Under the pieces are notes generated by a model. That model was not told the origin of the DNA. It worked only from the letters and a program-made list of their open reading frames with translations, and did no database searches. Positions 16,590 to 25,546 of a stretch of 64,000 nt of DNA are shown here, piece by piece (the stretch's first letter is position 1; each line of letters begins with the position of its first letter). The DNA is from Pseudomonas kairouanensis (lineage in GTDB: Bacteria > Pseudomonadota > Gammaproteobacteria > Pseudomonadales > Pseudomonadaceae), in the NCBI RefSeq assembly GCF_004682055.1, contig NZ_QUZU01000034.1, forward strand, positions 1-64,000, written 5' to 3'. Made by a program: the position numbers and the translations under genes.

Positions 16590-17738
16590 ATGACTACATC
16601 GACTGTTAAAACCAACCTGCTGGGTCTGACCCAGCCGGAAATGGAGAAATTCTTCGACTCAATCGGGGAGAAGCGTTTCCGTGCCGGTCAGGTAATGAAA
16701 TGGATTCACCACTTTGGCGTCGACGATTTCGACGCCATGACGAACGTCAGCAAGGCCCTGCGCGACAAGCTCAAGGCCATTGCCGAGGTCCGTGGTCCCG
16801 AAGTGGTCAGCGAGGACATCTCCAGCGACGGCACCCGTAAGTGGGTGGTGCGCGTGGCGTCCGGCAGCTGCGTCGAGACCGTATACATTCCCCAGGGCAA
16901 ACGCGGCACCTTATGCGTTTCGTCCCAGGCAGGCTGTGCCCTGGATTGCAGTTTCTGCTCCACCGGCAAGCAAGGCTTCAATAGCAACCTCACCGCCGCC
17001 GAAGTCATCGGCCAGGTGTGGATTGCCAACAAATCCTTTGGCAGCGTCCCGGCGACCGTCGACCGTGCCATCACCAACGTGGTGATGATGGGCATGGGTG
17101 AGCCGCTGCTGAACTTCGACAACGTCATTGCGGCCATGCACCTGATGATGGACGACCTGGGCTACGGCATCTCCAAGCGCCGCGTGACCCTGTCGACCTC
17201 CGGCGTGGTACCGATGATCGATGAGCTGGCCAAGCACATCGACGTCTCCCTGGCGTTGTCGCTGCACGCACCCAATGACGCATTGCGTAACCAATTGGTG
17301 CCGATCAACAAGAAGTATCCGCTTAAGATGCTGCTCGAATCCTGCCAGCGTTACATGGCGACCTTGGGCGAGAAACGCGTGTTGACTATTGAGTACACGA
17401 TGCTCAAAGACATCAACGACAAGGTCGAGCACGCGGTAGAGATGATCGAGTTGCTCAAGAACACCCCGTGCAAGATCAACCTGATCCCGTTCAACCCGTT
17501 TCCACATTCTGGCTACGAGCGGCCGAGCAACAACGCCATCCGCCGTTTCCAGGATCAACTACACCAGGCCGGCTACAACGTTACCGTCCGCACCACCCGT
17601 GGTGAAGACATCGACGCCGCCTGTGGCCAATTGGTAGGGCAGGTGATGGACCGCACCCGCCGTAGCGAGCGTTATATCGCCGGCCGCGAACAGAACGCCG
17701 CCGACGATTTGCCGCTGATCGCTGTGAATCGAATCTGA
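16590..17738 (+). CDS. rlmN: Dual-specificity RNA methyltransferase RlmN
   Basis: RlmN is a radical SAM enzyme that methylates C2 of A2503 in 23S rRNA and A37 in some tRNAs. The 382 residues hold the cluster motif CALDCSFC (about 115-122) and GMGEPLLNFDNV. The C-terminal conserved cysteine lies in GEDIDAACGQL. It needs a [4Fe-4S] cluster, which fits its place after the isc genes. Confidence 0.97.
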   Translation: MTTSTVKTNLLGLTQPEMEKFFDSIGEKRFRAGQVMKWIHHFGVDDFDAMTNVSKALRDKLKAIAEVRGPEVVSEDISSDGTRKWVVRVASGSCVETVYIPQGKRGTLCVSSQAGCALDCSFCSTGKQGFNSNLTAAEVIGQVWIANKSFGSVPATVDRAITNVVMMGMGEPLLNFDNVIAAMHLMMDDLGYGISKRRVTLSTSGVVPMIDELAKHIDVSLALSLHAPNDALRNQLVPINKKYPLKMLLESCQRYMATLGEKRVLTIEYTMLKDINDKVEHAVEMIELLKNTPCKINLIPFNPFPHSGYERPSNNAIRRFQDQLHQAGYNVTVRTTRGEDIDAACGQLVGQVMDRTRRSERYIAGREQNAADDLPLIAVNRI

Positions 17739-17750
17739 GAGAGGATCTCT

Positions 17751-18509
17751 ATGCCCCTGCGCCTTGCGCTGCTTTTGCTTGTTACCGGCCTTGTGGCTGG
17801 TTGTGTTTCATCGGGCCATGAGAGTCCTTTGCAAACCGGTAAAGGCCGTGATGAGGCGCGAGTTGCCTATGTGCAACTGGGTTTGGGTTACCTTCAGCAG
17901 GGAATGAGCGAGCAGGCCAAGGTGCCTTTGAAAAAGGCCCTGGAACTCGACAGCGGGGATGCCGATGCCAACGCCGCCCTGGCCTTGGTCTTCCAGGCGC
18001 AGGCTGAGCCTGAACTGGCTGAGCGCTATTTCCACAAGGCCCTGGCCTCACGTCCTGCCGATCCGCGGCTGCTGAACAACTACGGCAGCTTCCTGTTTGA
18101 GCAAAAACGTTATGACCAGGCCGCCCTTTATTTCCAGCAAGCCAGCGCCGATAGCCTTTATCCTGAGCGTTCCCGTGTTTTCGAGAACCTTGGAGTGACC
18201 TCGATGCGCCTCGGTCATCGCCAAAGCGCTCGTCAGCAACTGGAAAAAGCCCTGCATTTGAACGCTCGCCAACCTCGGGCATTGCTCGAAATGGCTGAGT
18301 TATCCTTTGATGACAGGCATTATGTGCCGGCACGTGACTATTACGAGCGTTTTAGCCTGCTCAGTGGGCAAAATGCACGTAGTCTATTGCTCGGTGTGCG
18401 CCTGGCGACCGTTCATGAAGAACGCGAAACAGCCGCACGTTTTGGCCAGCAACTCGAACGACTCTATCCCGGTACGCCGGAATATCAGCAATACCTGTCG
18501 GAGCAATGA
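17751..18509 (+). CDS. pilW: Type IV pilus biogenesis/stability lipoprotein PilW (PilF)
   Basis: This outer-membrane lipoprotein is needed for multimerisation of the PilQ secretin. The 252 residues begin with a lipoprotein signal (LLLLVTGLVAGCVSS, Cys at about 18), then tandem TPR repeats such as AYVQLGLGYLQQGMSEQAKVPLKKALELD. P. aeruginosa calls it PilF. Its stop overlaps the start region of rodZ. Confidence 0.93.
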   Translation: MPLRLALLLLVTGLVAGCVSSGHESPLQTGKGRDEARVAYVQLGLGYLQQGMSEQAKVPLKKALELDSGDADANAALALVFQAQAEPELAERYFHKALASRPADPRLLNNYGSFLFEQKRYDQAALYFQQASADSLYPERSRVFENLGVTSMRLGHRQSARQQLEKALHLNARQPRALLEMAELSFDDRHYVPARDYYERFSLLSGQNARSLLLGVRLATVHEERETAARFGQQLERLYPGTPEYQQYLSEQ

Positions 18510-19504
18510 TGAAAGCGGCGCACCCGGAAGTTGTAGCAGCTAATCGCGTAAACCCAGGCGACACCTTGCGTCAGGCCCGCGAAAGCAATGGTTGGTCGCT
18601 GGCAGAAGTGGCCCTCAAGCTCAATTTGACCACCACGTCCCTGGCCAATCTGGAAGCCGGCGCGTTCGATAAGCTGCCTGGGCATACCTTTGCTCGCGGC
18701 TATATCCGCGCCTACGCCAAATTGCTGGGCATCGACCAGGCCATCCTGGTCCAGGAATTTGACCAGTTCACCGGCACCGACTCCCAGGGCAGCAATGTCC
18801 ATGGCCTGGGTCGTATCGAAGAGCCGGTGCGGGTTTCCCACACGATTTTGCGTATTGTCAGCCTGTTGTTGCTGATCGCCGTGATCGGCGGTGGTTTTGT
18901 CTGGTGGCAAGACCAGACCTCCCAGCGCACCAAAGACTTGACCAGCAACGCCATGGAGCATGTCGAAGTCGAAAGCGCCGATGGCACCACCCAGATTCAT
19001 CCATTGGACGAGCCGGAAGACCAGGCCGTTGCCGAAGGTCAAACCGCGCCTGAAGCTCCAGTTGTCACCGAGCAATCTGCGCCGCAAACCGCTCCGGCGC
19101 CGACGGCTGTTGCCCCGGCAGCCCCAGTCACTGCTCCGGCCCACACTCAAGCCGCTCCCGTTGCTCCGGCTAATACCCCGGCCGCTCCCGTGCAGGCCCC
19201 CGCGACGGCTACCCCGGCCGCCCCGGCAATTTCACCGCCCACCACCCCCGCGTTGATCGCCGGTGATGGTCGCGTACAGATTACCTTCATCGCTGACTGC
19301 TGGACGCAGGTTACCGATGGCAACGGCAAAGTGCTGTTCAGCGGTCTCAAGCGTAAGGGAGATACGCTCGACCAGGGCGGCAAGCCTCCTTTGACGCTGC
19401 GTCTGGGCTTTGCCCGTGGCGCGCAAGTGGCCTACAACGGCCAGCCTGTGGACGTGGCGCCGTTCACCAGTGGCGAGACTGCTCGCCTGAAGTTGGGACA
19501 ATAG
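18509..19504 (+). CDS. rodZ: RodZ-type cell-shape protein
   Basis: This is a membrane-anchored cytoskeletal adaptor with an N-terminal helix-turn-helix (LRQARESNGWSLAEVALKLN...ANLEAGAFDKLPG) and one membrane helix at about 109-130 (RIVSLLLLIAVIGGGFVWW). A Pro/Ala-rich periplasmic linker (about 170-245) leads to a C-terminal DUF4115 domain (VQITFIADCWTQVTDGNGKVLFSG). Two ATGs are adjacent; 18509 is better spaced from GGAG at 18500-18503 than 18506. The linker is built of repeated AP-containing units and may vary in length between strains. Confidence 0.88.
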   Translation: MKAAHPEVVAANRVNPGDTLRQARESNGWSLAEVALKLNLTTTSLANLEAGAFDKLPGHTFARGYIRAYAKLLGIDQAILVQEFDQFTGTDSQGSNVHGLGRIEEPVRVSHTILRIVSLLLLIAVIGGGFVWWQDQTSQRTKDLTSNAMEHVEVESADGTTQIHPLDEPEDQAVAEGQTAPEAPVVTEQSAPQTAPAPTAVAPAAPVTAPAHTQAAPVAPANTPAAPVQAPATATPAAPAISPPTTPALIAGDGRVQITFIADCWTQVTDGNGKVLFSGLKRKGDTLDQGGKPPLTLRLGFARGAQVAYNGQPVDVAPFTSGETARLKLGQ

Positions 19505-19506
19505 TC

Positions 19507-20616
19507 ATGCACGGCGAATCTCCAATCAAACGTCGCGTATCGCGCAAGATCTGGGTTGGCTCGGTGCCAGTGGGTGGCGATGCCCCCATCGCAGTACAGA
19601 GCATGACCAACAGCGACACCAATGACGTGGCCGCCACCGTTGCCCAGATCAACCGTCTGGAAGCCGCTGGTGTGGACATCGTGCGGGTATCCGTGCCGGA
19701 CATGGATGCCGCCGAAGCCTTCGGCCGCATCAAGCAACTGGTCAAGGTGCCATTGGTTGCCGACATTCATTTCGACTACAAGATCGCTTTGCGCGTGGCC
19801 GAACTGGGTGTGGATTGCCTGCGTATCAACCCGGGCAACATCGGTCGCGAAGACCGTGTACGCGCCGTGGTGGATGCTGCCCGTGATCGCGGCATTCCAA
19901 TCCGCATCGGCGTCAACGCCGGTTCCCTGGAAAAAGACCTGCAAAAGAAATACGGCGAGCCTACCCCGGCAGCGCTGGTCGAATCTGCATTGCGCCACGT
20001 TGAGCACCTTGAGCGCCTGAACTTCCAGGACTTCAAGGTCAGCGTAAAGGCCTCTGACGTGTTCATGGCCGTAGAAGCCTACCGCCTGCTGGCCAAGGAA
20101 ATCGTGCAGCCATTGCACCTGGGTATCACTGAAGCGGGCGGTTTACGCTCAGGCACAGTGAAATCTGCGGTGGGTCTCGGTATGCTGCTCGCCGAAGGGA
20201 TTGGCGATACTATCCGCATCTCCCTGGCGGCAGACCCCGTAGAGGAAGTGAAGGTCGGTTACGACATTCTCAAATCCCTGCGTTTGCGTTCCCGTGGTAT
20301 CAACTTCATTGCCTGCCCGAGCTGCTCGCGGCAGAACTTCGACGTGGTGAAAACCATGAACGACCTGGAGTTGCGCCTCGAAGACCTGCTGGTTCCGCTG
20401 GATGTTGCAGTGATCGGCTGTGTGGTCAACGGGCCGGGCGAAGCCAAGGAGGCTCATGTGGGCCTCACGGGCGGCACGCCGAACCTGATCTACATCGACG
20501 GTAAGCCGGCGCAGAAGTTAACGAATGACAATCTGGTGGATGAGCTCGAAAGACTGATCCGCGAGAAAGCGGCCGAGAAGGTCGCAGCTGACGCAGCGCT
20601 GATCGCGCGCGGCTGA
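19507..20616 (+). CDS. ispG: 4-hydroxy-3-methylbut-2-en-1-yl diphosphate synthase
   Basis: IspG performs the penultimate step of the MEP isoprenoid pathway, reducing the cyclic diphosphate with a [4Fe-4S] cluster. The 369 residues have the TIM-barrel part (VAVQSMTNSDT-like AVQSMTNSDTNDVAATVAQI) and the cluster ligands CPSC at about 269-272 and Cys in VIGCVVNGPGEA. The start is two bases after rodZ. The usual order is rodZ-ispG-hisS. Confidence 0.97.
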   Translation: MHGESPIKRRVSRKIWVGSVPVGGDAPIAVQSMTNSDTNDVAATVAQINRLEAAGVDIVRVSVPDMDAAEAFGRIKQLVKVPLVADIHFDYKIALRVAELGVDCLRINPGNIGREDRVRAVVDAARDRGIPIRIGVNAGSLEKDLQKKYGEPTPAALVESALRHVEHLERLNFQDFKVSVKASDVFMAVEAYRLLAKEIVQPLHLGITEAGGLRSGTVKSAVGLGMLLAEGIGDTIRISLAADPVEEVKVGYDILKSLRLRSRGINFIACPSCSRQNFDVVKTMNDLELRLEDLLVPLDVAVIGCVVNGPGEAKEAHVGLTGGTPNLIYIDGKPAQKLTNDNLVDELERLIREKAAEKVAADAALIARG

Positions 20617-20639
20617 TTGAACGAATTTAAGGATTTGAT

Positions 20640-21929
20640 GTGAGCAAGTCTCTGCAAGCCATTCGTGGCATGAACGACATCCTGCCGGAGCAGACGCCAC
20701 TGTGGCGCTACTTTGAAAGCACCGTCGCGCGTCTGCTGGATAACTACGGTTACAAGCAAATCCGCATGCCGATCGTCGAATTCACCGAGCTGTTCAAACG
20801 CTCCATCGGTGAAGTGACCGACATCGTCGAAAAAGAGATGTACACCTTTGAAGACCGCAACGGCGATTCCCTGACCCTGCGTCCGGAAGGTACCGCCGCC
20901 TGCGTACGTGCTGTGCTTGAGCACGGCCTCACCGGTGCTGGCCAGCCGCAGAAGCTGTGGTACATCGGCCCGATGTTTCGTCATGAACGCCCGCAAAAAG
21001 GTCGTTATCGCCAGTTTCACCAGATCGGCCTGGAAGTCTTCAACATTGATGGCCCGGACATCGATGCCGAGCTGATCGTGCTGACCTGGCGCCTGTGGGG
21101 CCTGCTGGGCATCCGTGATGCGGTCAAGCTTGAACTCAACAGCCTGGGCACCAGTGAATCCCGTGGCCGCTACAAAGTGGCTCTGGTCGAGTACCTGTCG
21201 GCTCACCTGGACAAGTTGGACGAAGACAGCCAGCGTCGTTTGAAAACCAACCCGCTGCGCGTCCTGGATACCAAGAACGCCGACACCCAAGCCGTACTGG
21301 TAGATGCGCCGAAAATGGCCGATTACCTGGACGATGAGTCGCGCATTCACTTCGAAGGCCTCAAGGCCCGCCTGGATGCGGCCGGTATTCCGTTCGTGAT
21401 CAACACCAAGCTGGTGCGTGGCCTCGATTACTACAGCAAGACCGTGTTCGAATGGGTCACCGACAAGCTCGGCGCCCAGGGCACCGTATGCGCCGGGGGG
21501 CGCTACGACGGCCTGGTCGAGCAGATGGGCGGCAAGCCGACTACTGGTGTGGGCTTTGCCATGGGCATCGAGCGGCTGATCCTGCTGCTGGAAACCCTGG
21601 AAAAGGTTCCGGAAGAAATCTCCCGTCAGGTGGACGTTTACCTTTGCGCCTTTGGCGAGGCCGCCGAACTGGCTGCCCTTGCCTTGAGCGAAAAAGTGCG
21701 CGACCAACTGCCAAACTTGCGCCTGCAGGTCAATGCCGGCGCCGGCAGCTTCAAGAGCCAGTTCAAGAAGGCTGACAAGAGCGGTGCGCTGTACGCACTG
21801 ATCCTGGGCGATGACGAACTGGCCCAGCAAGTGATAGGTTTCAAACCCCTGCGTGGCCAGGGCGAGCAACAGAACATTGCCTTTGATGCGCTCGCTGCGC
21901 ACTTGGCCACCTGCGTCGTGCAGGGTTGA
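20640..21929 (+). CDS. hisS: Histidyl-tRNA synthetase
   Basis: This class II synthetase charges tRNA-His. It has 429 residues, with motif 2 FRHERPQKGRYRQFHQ, the histidine loop LVRGLDYYSKTVFEW, motif 3 GVGFAMGIERLIL and a C-terminal anticodon domain. The GTG at 20640 gives MSKSLQAIRGMNDILP. An overlapping ATG at 20638 runs directly into TGA in another frame. AAGGA lies upstream. Confidence 0.97.
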   Translation: MSKSLQAIRGMNDILPEQTPLWRYFESTVARLLDNYGYKQIRMPIVEFTELFKRSIGEVTDIVEKEMYTFEDRNGDSLTLRPEGTAACVRAVLEHGLTGAGQPQKLWYIGPMFRHERPQKGRYRQFHQIGLEVFNIDGPDIDAELIVLTWRLWGLLGIRDAVKLELNSLGTSESRGRYKVALVEYLSAHLDKLDEDSQRRLKTNPLRVLDTKNADTQAVLVDAPKMADYLDDESRIHFEGLKARLDAAGIPFVINTKLVRGLDYYSKTVFEWVTDKLGAQGTVCAGGRYDGLVEQMGGKPTTGVGFAMGIERLILLLETLEKVPEEISRQVDVYLCAFGEAAELAALALSEKVRDQLPNLRLQVNAGAGSFKSQFKKADKSGALYALILGDDELAQQVIGFKPLRGQGEQQNIAFDALAAHLATCVVQG

Positions 21930-21970
21930 AGCTGTCGAACAGCCGAATTTAGCGATTAAGGAGTGTTGGG

Positions 21971-22612
21971 GTGTCGAGTACTGATGATGAGCAACTGGCC
22001 GAGTTCAAGGACTGGTGGCAGCGTAACGGCAAGCCCCTGGTTACTGGCGGCCTGCTGGCTTTAGTGGTGGTGTTCGGCTGGCAAGCCTGGACCAAGTATC
22101 AGGCCAACCAGTCCCAGGGCGCCTCGATCCTCTATCAGCAATTGCTGGAAACCACGCTGACGCCGGACGGCAAGCCTGACCCTGCGCAGGTTGCAGACCT
22201 GGCCGGCAAGCTGAAGAGCGAATTCGGCGGTAGCACTTACGCCCAATACGGCAGCCTGTTCGTCGCGAAAGTTGCGGTCGATACCGGCAAGCTGGATGAC
22301 GCCGCTGCGGAACTGAAGGCCATTGCCGACAAGCCGACCAACCCAACCCTGGGTGAAATCGCACGTCAGCGCCTGGCTCAGGTTCTGGCAGCACAGAACA
22401 AGGCTGACGAAGCACTCAAACTGCTCGACGGCGATGCTGACAAAGCATTTGTAGCCACTCGCGAAGAGCTCAAGGGCGACCTGTTGGTCCAATTGGGTCG
22501 TACCGACGAAGCCAATGCTGCGTACCAAAAAGCCAAGGCGGCGCTGTCTGATGAAGCGGCGGTCGGTGGCTTACAAATCAAGCTGGACGACTTGGCCAAA
22601 GGGGATGCGTGA
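21971..22612 (+). CDS. yfgM: YfgM family periplasmic chaperone / SecYEG ancillary protein
   Basis: This is an inner-membrane protein with a short cytoplasmic N-terminus, one helix (PLVTGGLLALVVVFGWQAW, about 21-39) and a periplasmic TPR-like domain. In E. coli YfgM associates with SecYEG and PpiD. The 213 residues start at GTG 21971 after TAAGGAG. It is followed by bamB with overlapping ends, as in other gammaproteobacteria. Confidence 0.92.
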   Translation: MSSTDDEQLAEFKDWWQRNGKPLVTGGLLALVVVFGWQAWTKYQANQSQGASILYQQLLETTLTPDGKPDPAQVADLAGKLKSEFGGSTYAQYGSLFVAKVAVDTGKLDDAAAELKAIADKPTNPTLGEIARQRLAQVLAAQNKADEALKLLDGDADKAFVATREELKGDLLVQLGRTDEANAAYQKAKAALSDEAAVGGLQIKLDDLAKGDA

Positions 22613-23756
22613 CGTGATCCGTTGGAAACATGCAGCATTGCTGGCTCTGGCCGTTCTGGCCGCGGGTTGCAGCAGCAACAGCAAGAAAGAACTTCCGCCT
22701 GCGGAGCTGACCAGCTTCAAGGAAGAAGTGGTCCTGCAAAAGCAGTGGAGCCGCTCCATCGGTGATGGTCAGGGCGAAACGTACAACATGTTGGTACCGG
22801 CAATCGACGGCGACAACATTGTGGCGGCTGACGTGACCGGCGTAGTGATCTCCATGGATCGCATGAACGGCGACGTGAAGTGGAAGAAAGACCTTGAATT
22901 GCCAGTGTCGGGCGCCGTCGGCGTGGGTTACGGCCTGGTGATGCTTGGTACGCTCAAGGGTGAAGTCGTGGCGCTGGACTCCAGCACCGGTGAAGAGAAA
23001 TGGCGCGCTCGCGTGACCAGTGAAGTACTCGCACCGCCTGCTACCAATGGCGATATCGTCGTGGTGCAAACCCAGGACGACCGCGTGATCGGCCTGGACG
23101 CCAGCACCGGCGAACAGCGTTGGTTGTACGACAGTACCCCTGCGGTGTTGACCTTGCGCGGTACCAGTGGTCCGGTTGTGACCAACAATCTGGCCGTGGC
23201 AGGCCTGTCCACCGGTAAAGTAGTCGCCCTTGATACCCAGAACGGCGTGCCGGCCTGGGAAACCCGTGTGGCTATCCCGCAAGGTCGTTCCGAACTGGAC
23301 CGCGTAGTGGACATCGATGGCGGCCTGCTGCTGTCGGGTGAAACCCTCTACGTTGCCACGTACCAGGGCCGTGTTGCGGCGCTGGACCTACAGACCGGCC
23401 GCGTCAACTGGCAGCGTGATGCTTCCAGCTACGCCGGTGTCGCCCAAGGGTTTGGCAGCGTCTACGTAAGCCTGGCGTCCGGCACCGTTGAAAGTGTCGA
23501 CGAGCGTTCCACCACTGCATTGTGGAGCAACGACTCGCTGGCTCGCCGTCAACTGTCGGCACCGGAAGTGTTCTCCAGCTATGTTGCGGTCGGCGACTTC
23601 GAAGGCTACCTGCACCTGCTGAGCCAGGTTGACGGTCGCTTTGTCGGTCGCGAGCGTATCGACAGCGACGGCCTGCGTGCTCGTCCGCTGGTGGTAGGTA
23701 ACATGCTTTATGTGTTTGGCAACAGCGGCAAGCTGGAAGCCCTGACCATCAAGTAA
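22605..23756 (+). CDS. bamB: Outer membrane assembly lipoprotein BamB
   Basis: BamB is the beta-propeller lipoprotein of the BAM complex that inserts outer-membrane proteins. It has 383 residues, with a lipoprotein signal LLALAVLAAGCSSNSKKE (Cys at about 20). PQQ-like blades recur as ALDSSTGEEKWRARV, GLDASTGEQRWLYD, ALDTQNGVPAWETRV and ALDLQTGRVNWQRD. ATG 22605 overlaps yfgM by eight bases; GTG 22614 is an alternative with better spacing from AAAGGGG. Confidence 0.95.
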   Translation: MRDVIRWKHAALLALAVLAAGCSSNSKKELPPAELTSFKEEVVLQKQWSRSIGDGQGETYNMLVPAIDGDNIVAADVTGVVISMDRMNGDVKWKKDLELPVSGAVGVGYGLVMLGTLKGEVVALDSSTGEEKWRARVTSEVLAPPATNGDIVVVQTQDDRVIGLDASTGEQRWLYDSTPAVLTLRGTSGPVVTNNLAVAGLSTGKVVALDTQNGVPAWETRVAIPQGRSELDRVVDIDGGLLLSGETLYVATYQGRVAALDLQTGRVNWQRDASSYAGVAQGFGSVYVSLASGTVESVDERSTTALWSNDSLARRQLSAPEVFSSYVAVGDFEGYLHLLSQVDGRFVGRERIDSDGLRARPLVVGNMLYVFGNSGKLEALTIK

Positions 23757-23793
23757 GAACTATGCTTGGGGCGTAACCCTCAAGCAGCTTCAC

Positions 23794-23895
23794 CTGTAGG
23801 AGCGAGCTTGCTCGCGAAAATCGTTAACGATAACGCGTGCTGTCTGGATAAACGCGGTGCCTTTGCGTTTTTCGCGAGCAAGCTCGCTCCTACAG
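23794..23895. repeat. REPIN, type B
   Basis: Outward-facing inverted arms with core TGTAGGAGCGAGCTTGCTCG enclose about 50 bases. Those interior bases (AATCGTTAACGATAACGCG...) are nearly the same in the copy at 38608, so the whole unit of about 100 bases is conserved, not only the arms. Confidence 0.9.
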
Positions 23896-23960
23896 TCGAG
23901 CACCAGCCGCTGCCCTGCAGCGGCTTTTGTATTTTCTGAAATAACGAAGTGGAGAGCCGC

Positions 23961-25430
23961 ATGGTTCCCGTAATCGCCCTGGTGGGCCGACCTAACGTCG
24001 GCAAGTCCACCTTGTTCAACCGCCTGACCAGGACTCGCGACGCCATCGTCGGCGACTTGTCCGGTCTGACCCGTGATCGCCAATACGGTGAGGCAAAGTG
24101 GCAAGGGCGCTCCTACATTATCGTCGACACCGGTGGTATCTCCGGTGACGAGCATGGCATGGACGAAAAAATGGCCGAGCAATCCCTGCTCGCCATTGAA
24201 GAAGCCGATGTCGTGTTGTTCCTGGTGGACGCCCGTGCGGGCTACACCGCCGCCGACCAGATGATTGGCGAGCACCTGCGCAAGCGCAACAAGCGTTCCT
24301 ACGTGGTCGCCAACAAGATCGACAACATCGATCCTGAACTGGCCCGCGCCGAATTCAGCCCGATGGGCCTGGGCGATGCGATCCCGATCGCCGGTGCCCA
24401 CGGTCGCGGCATCAGCCAGATGCTGGAAATCGCCCTGCGCGACTTCCCCAAGGATGATGTCGAGGAAGAAGAGGGTGATGAAGAAATCGTCGCCGAAGGT
24501 GAGGAAGCCAAGCGCATTCCTGGCCCGAGCGAAAAAGACGGTATCAAGATCGCCATCATCGGTCGCCCGAACGTCGGCAAATCGACGCTGGTCAACCGCA
24601 TGCTGGGTGAAGACCGGGTTATCGTCTACGACCAGCCCGGCACCACCCGCGACAGCATCTACATCCCGTTCGAACGCAACGAGGAAAAGTACACGCTGAT
24701 CGACACCGCCGGTGTGCGCAAGCGCGGCAAGATCCACGAGGAAGTTGAAAAGTTCTCGGTGGTCAAAACCCTGCAAGCGATCAAAGACGCCAACGTGGTG
24801 ATCTTCGTGATGGACGCCCGCGAAGGCGTGGTGGACCACGACCTCAACCTGCTGGGCTTTGCCCTGGAAGCCGGTCGTGCCCTGGTAATCGCGATCAACA
24901 AGTGGGACGGCATGACGCCGAGCGAGCGCGATTTCGTCAAGATCGAGCTGCAACGTCGGCTGTTCTTCGTCGAGTTCGCCGATATCCACTTTATCTCGGC
25001 ACTGCACGGTACCGGCGTGGGCAACCTCTACGCCTCCGTACAGAACTCGTTCAAGTCGGCTGTGACCCGCTGGCCGACCAACCGACTCACCCAGATCCTG
25101 GAAGACGCGGTTGGCGAGCACGCGCCGCCGATGGTCAACAACCGCCGGATCAAACTGCGTTACGCCCACTTGGGTGGTGCCAACCCGCCGATTATCGTGA
25201 TTCACGGTAACCAGATCGAGAAGGTGCCCAAGTCGTACGTGCGTTACCTGGAGAACACCTACCGCCGTGTCTTGAAGCTGGTCGGTACGCCGATCCGTAT
25301 CGAGTTCAAGGGTGGCGACAACCCATACGAAGGCAACAAGAACACACTGACTGACCGTCAGGTGAACAAGAAGCGTCGTTTGATGACTCACCACAAGAAG
25401 GCCGACAAGAAGCGCCGCGACAAGCGCTGA
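23961..25430 (+). CDS. der: Ribosome assembly GTPase Der (EngA)
   Basis: Der is an essential double GTPase that acts on 50S subunit maturation. It has 489 residues, with two G domains, each with GRPNVGKST (about 8 and 203) and switch motifs DTGG and DTAG. NKID and NKWD specificity motifs follow, then a C-terminal KH-like domain ending in a basic tail (KADKKRRDKR). The ATG at 23961 follows GGAGA; a GTG at 23949 would use that site as coding sequence. An acidic linker (EEEGDEEIVAEGEE) joins the G domains. Confidence 0.97.
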   Translation: MVPVIALVGRPNVGKSTLFNRLTRTRDAIVGDLSGLTRDRQYGEAKWQGRSYIIVDTGGISGDEHGMDEKMAEQSLLAIEEADVVLFLVDARAGYTAADQMIGEHLRKRNKRSYVVANKIDNIDPELARAEFSPMGLGDAIPIAGAHGRGISQMLEIALRDFPKDDVEEEEGDEEIVAEGEEAKRIPGPSEKDGIKIAIIGRPNVGKSTLVNRMLGEDRVIVYDQPGTTRDSIYIPFERNEEKYTLIDTAGVRKRGKIHEEVEKFSVVKTLQAIKDANVVIFVMDAREGVVDHDLNLLGFALEAGRALVIAINKWDGMTPSERDFVKIELQRRLFFVEFADIHFISALHGTGVGNLYASVQNSFKSAVTRWPTNRLTQILEDAVGEHAPPMVNNRRIKLRYAHLGGANPPIIVIHGNQIEKVPKSYVRYLENTYRRVLKLVGTPIRIEFKGGDNPYEGNKNTLTDRQVNKKRRLMTHHKKADKKRRDKR

Positions 25431-25443
25431 TATCGACTTCGCG

Positions 25444-25471
25444 AAAAAGGGCTCTCCATGAGCCCTTTTTT
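25444..25471 (+). terminator. Intrinsic terminator after der
   Basis: AAAAAGGGCTC-TCCAT-GAGCCCTTTTTT forms an 11-pair stem flanked by A and T runs. Confidence 0.92.
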
Positions 25472-25546
25472 GTGCGCGACGGTTTGTGCCTTGACCCAAT
25501 GCAGTGGGCAGCTTAAAACTTGGGGCTCACCTGCAGGGGCCTTTCG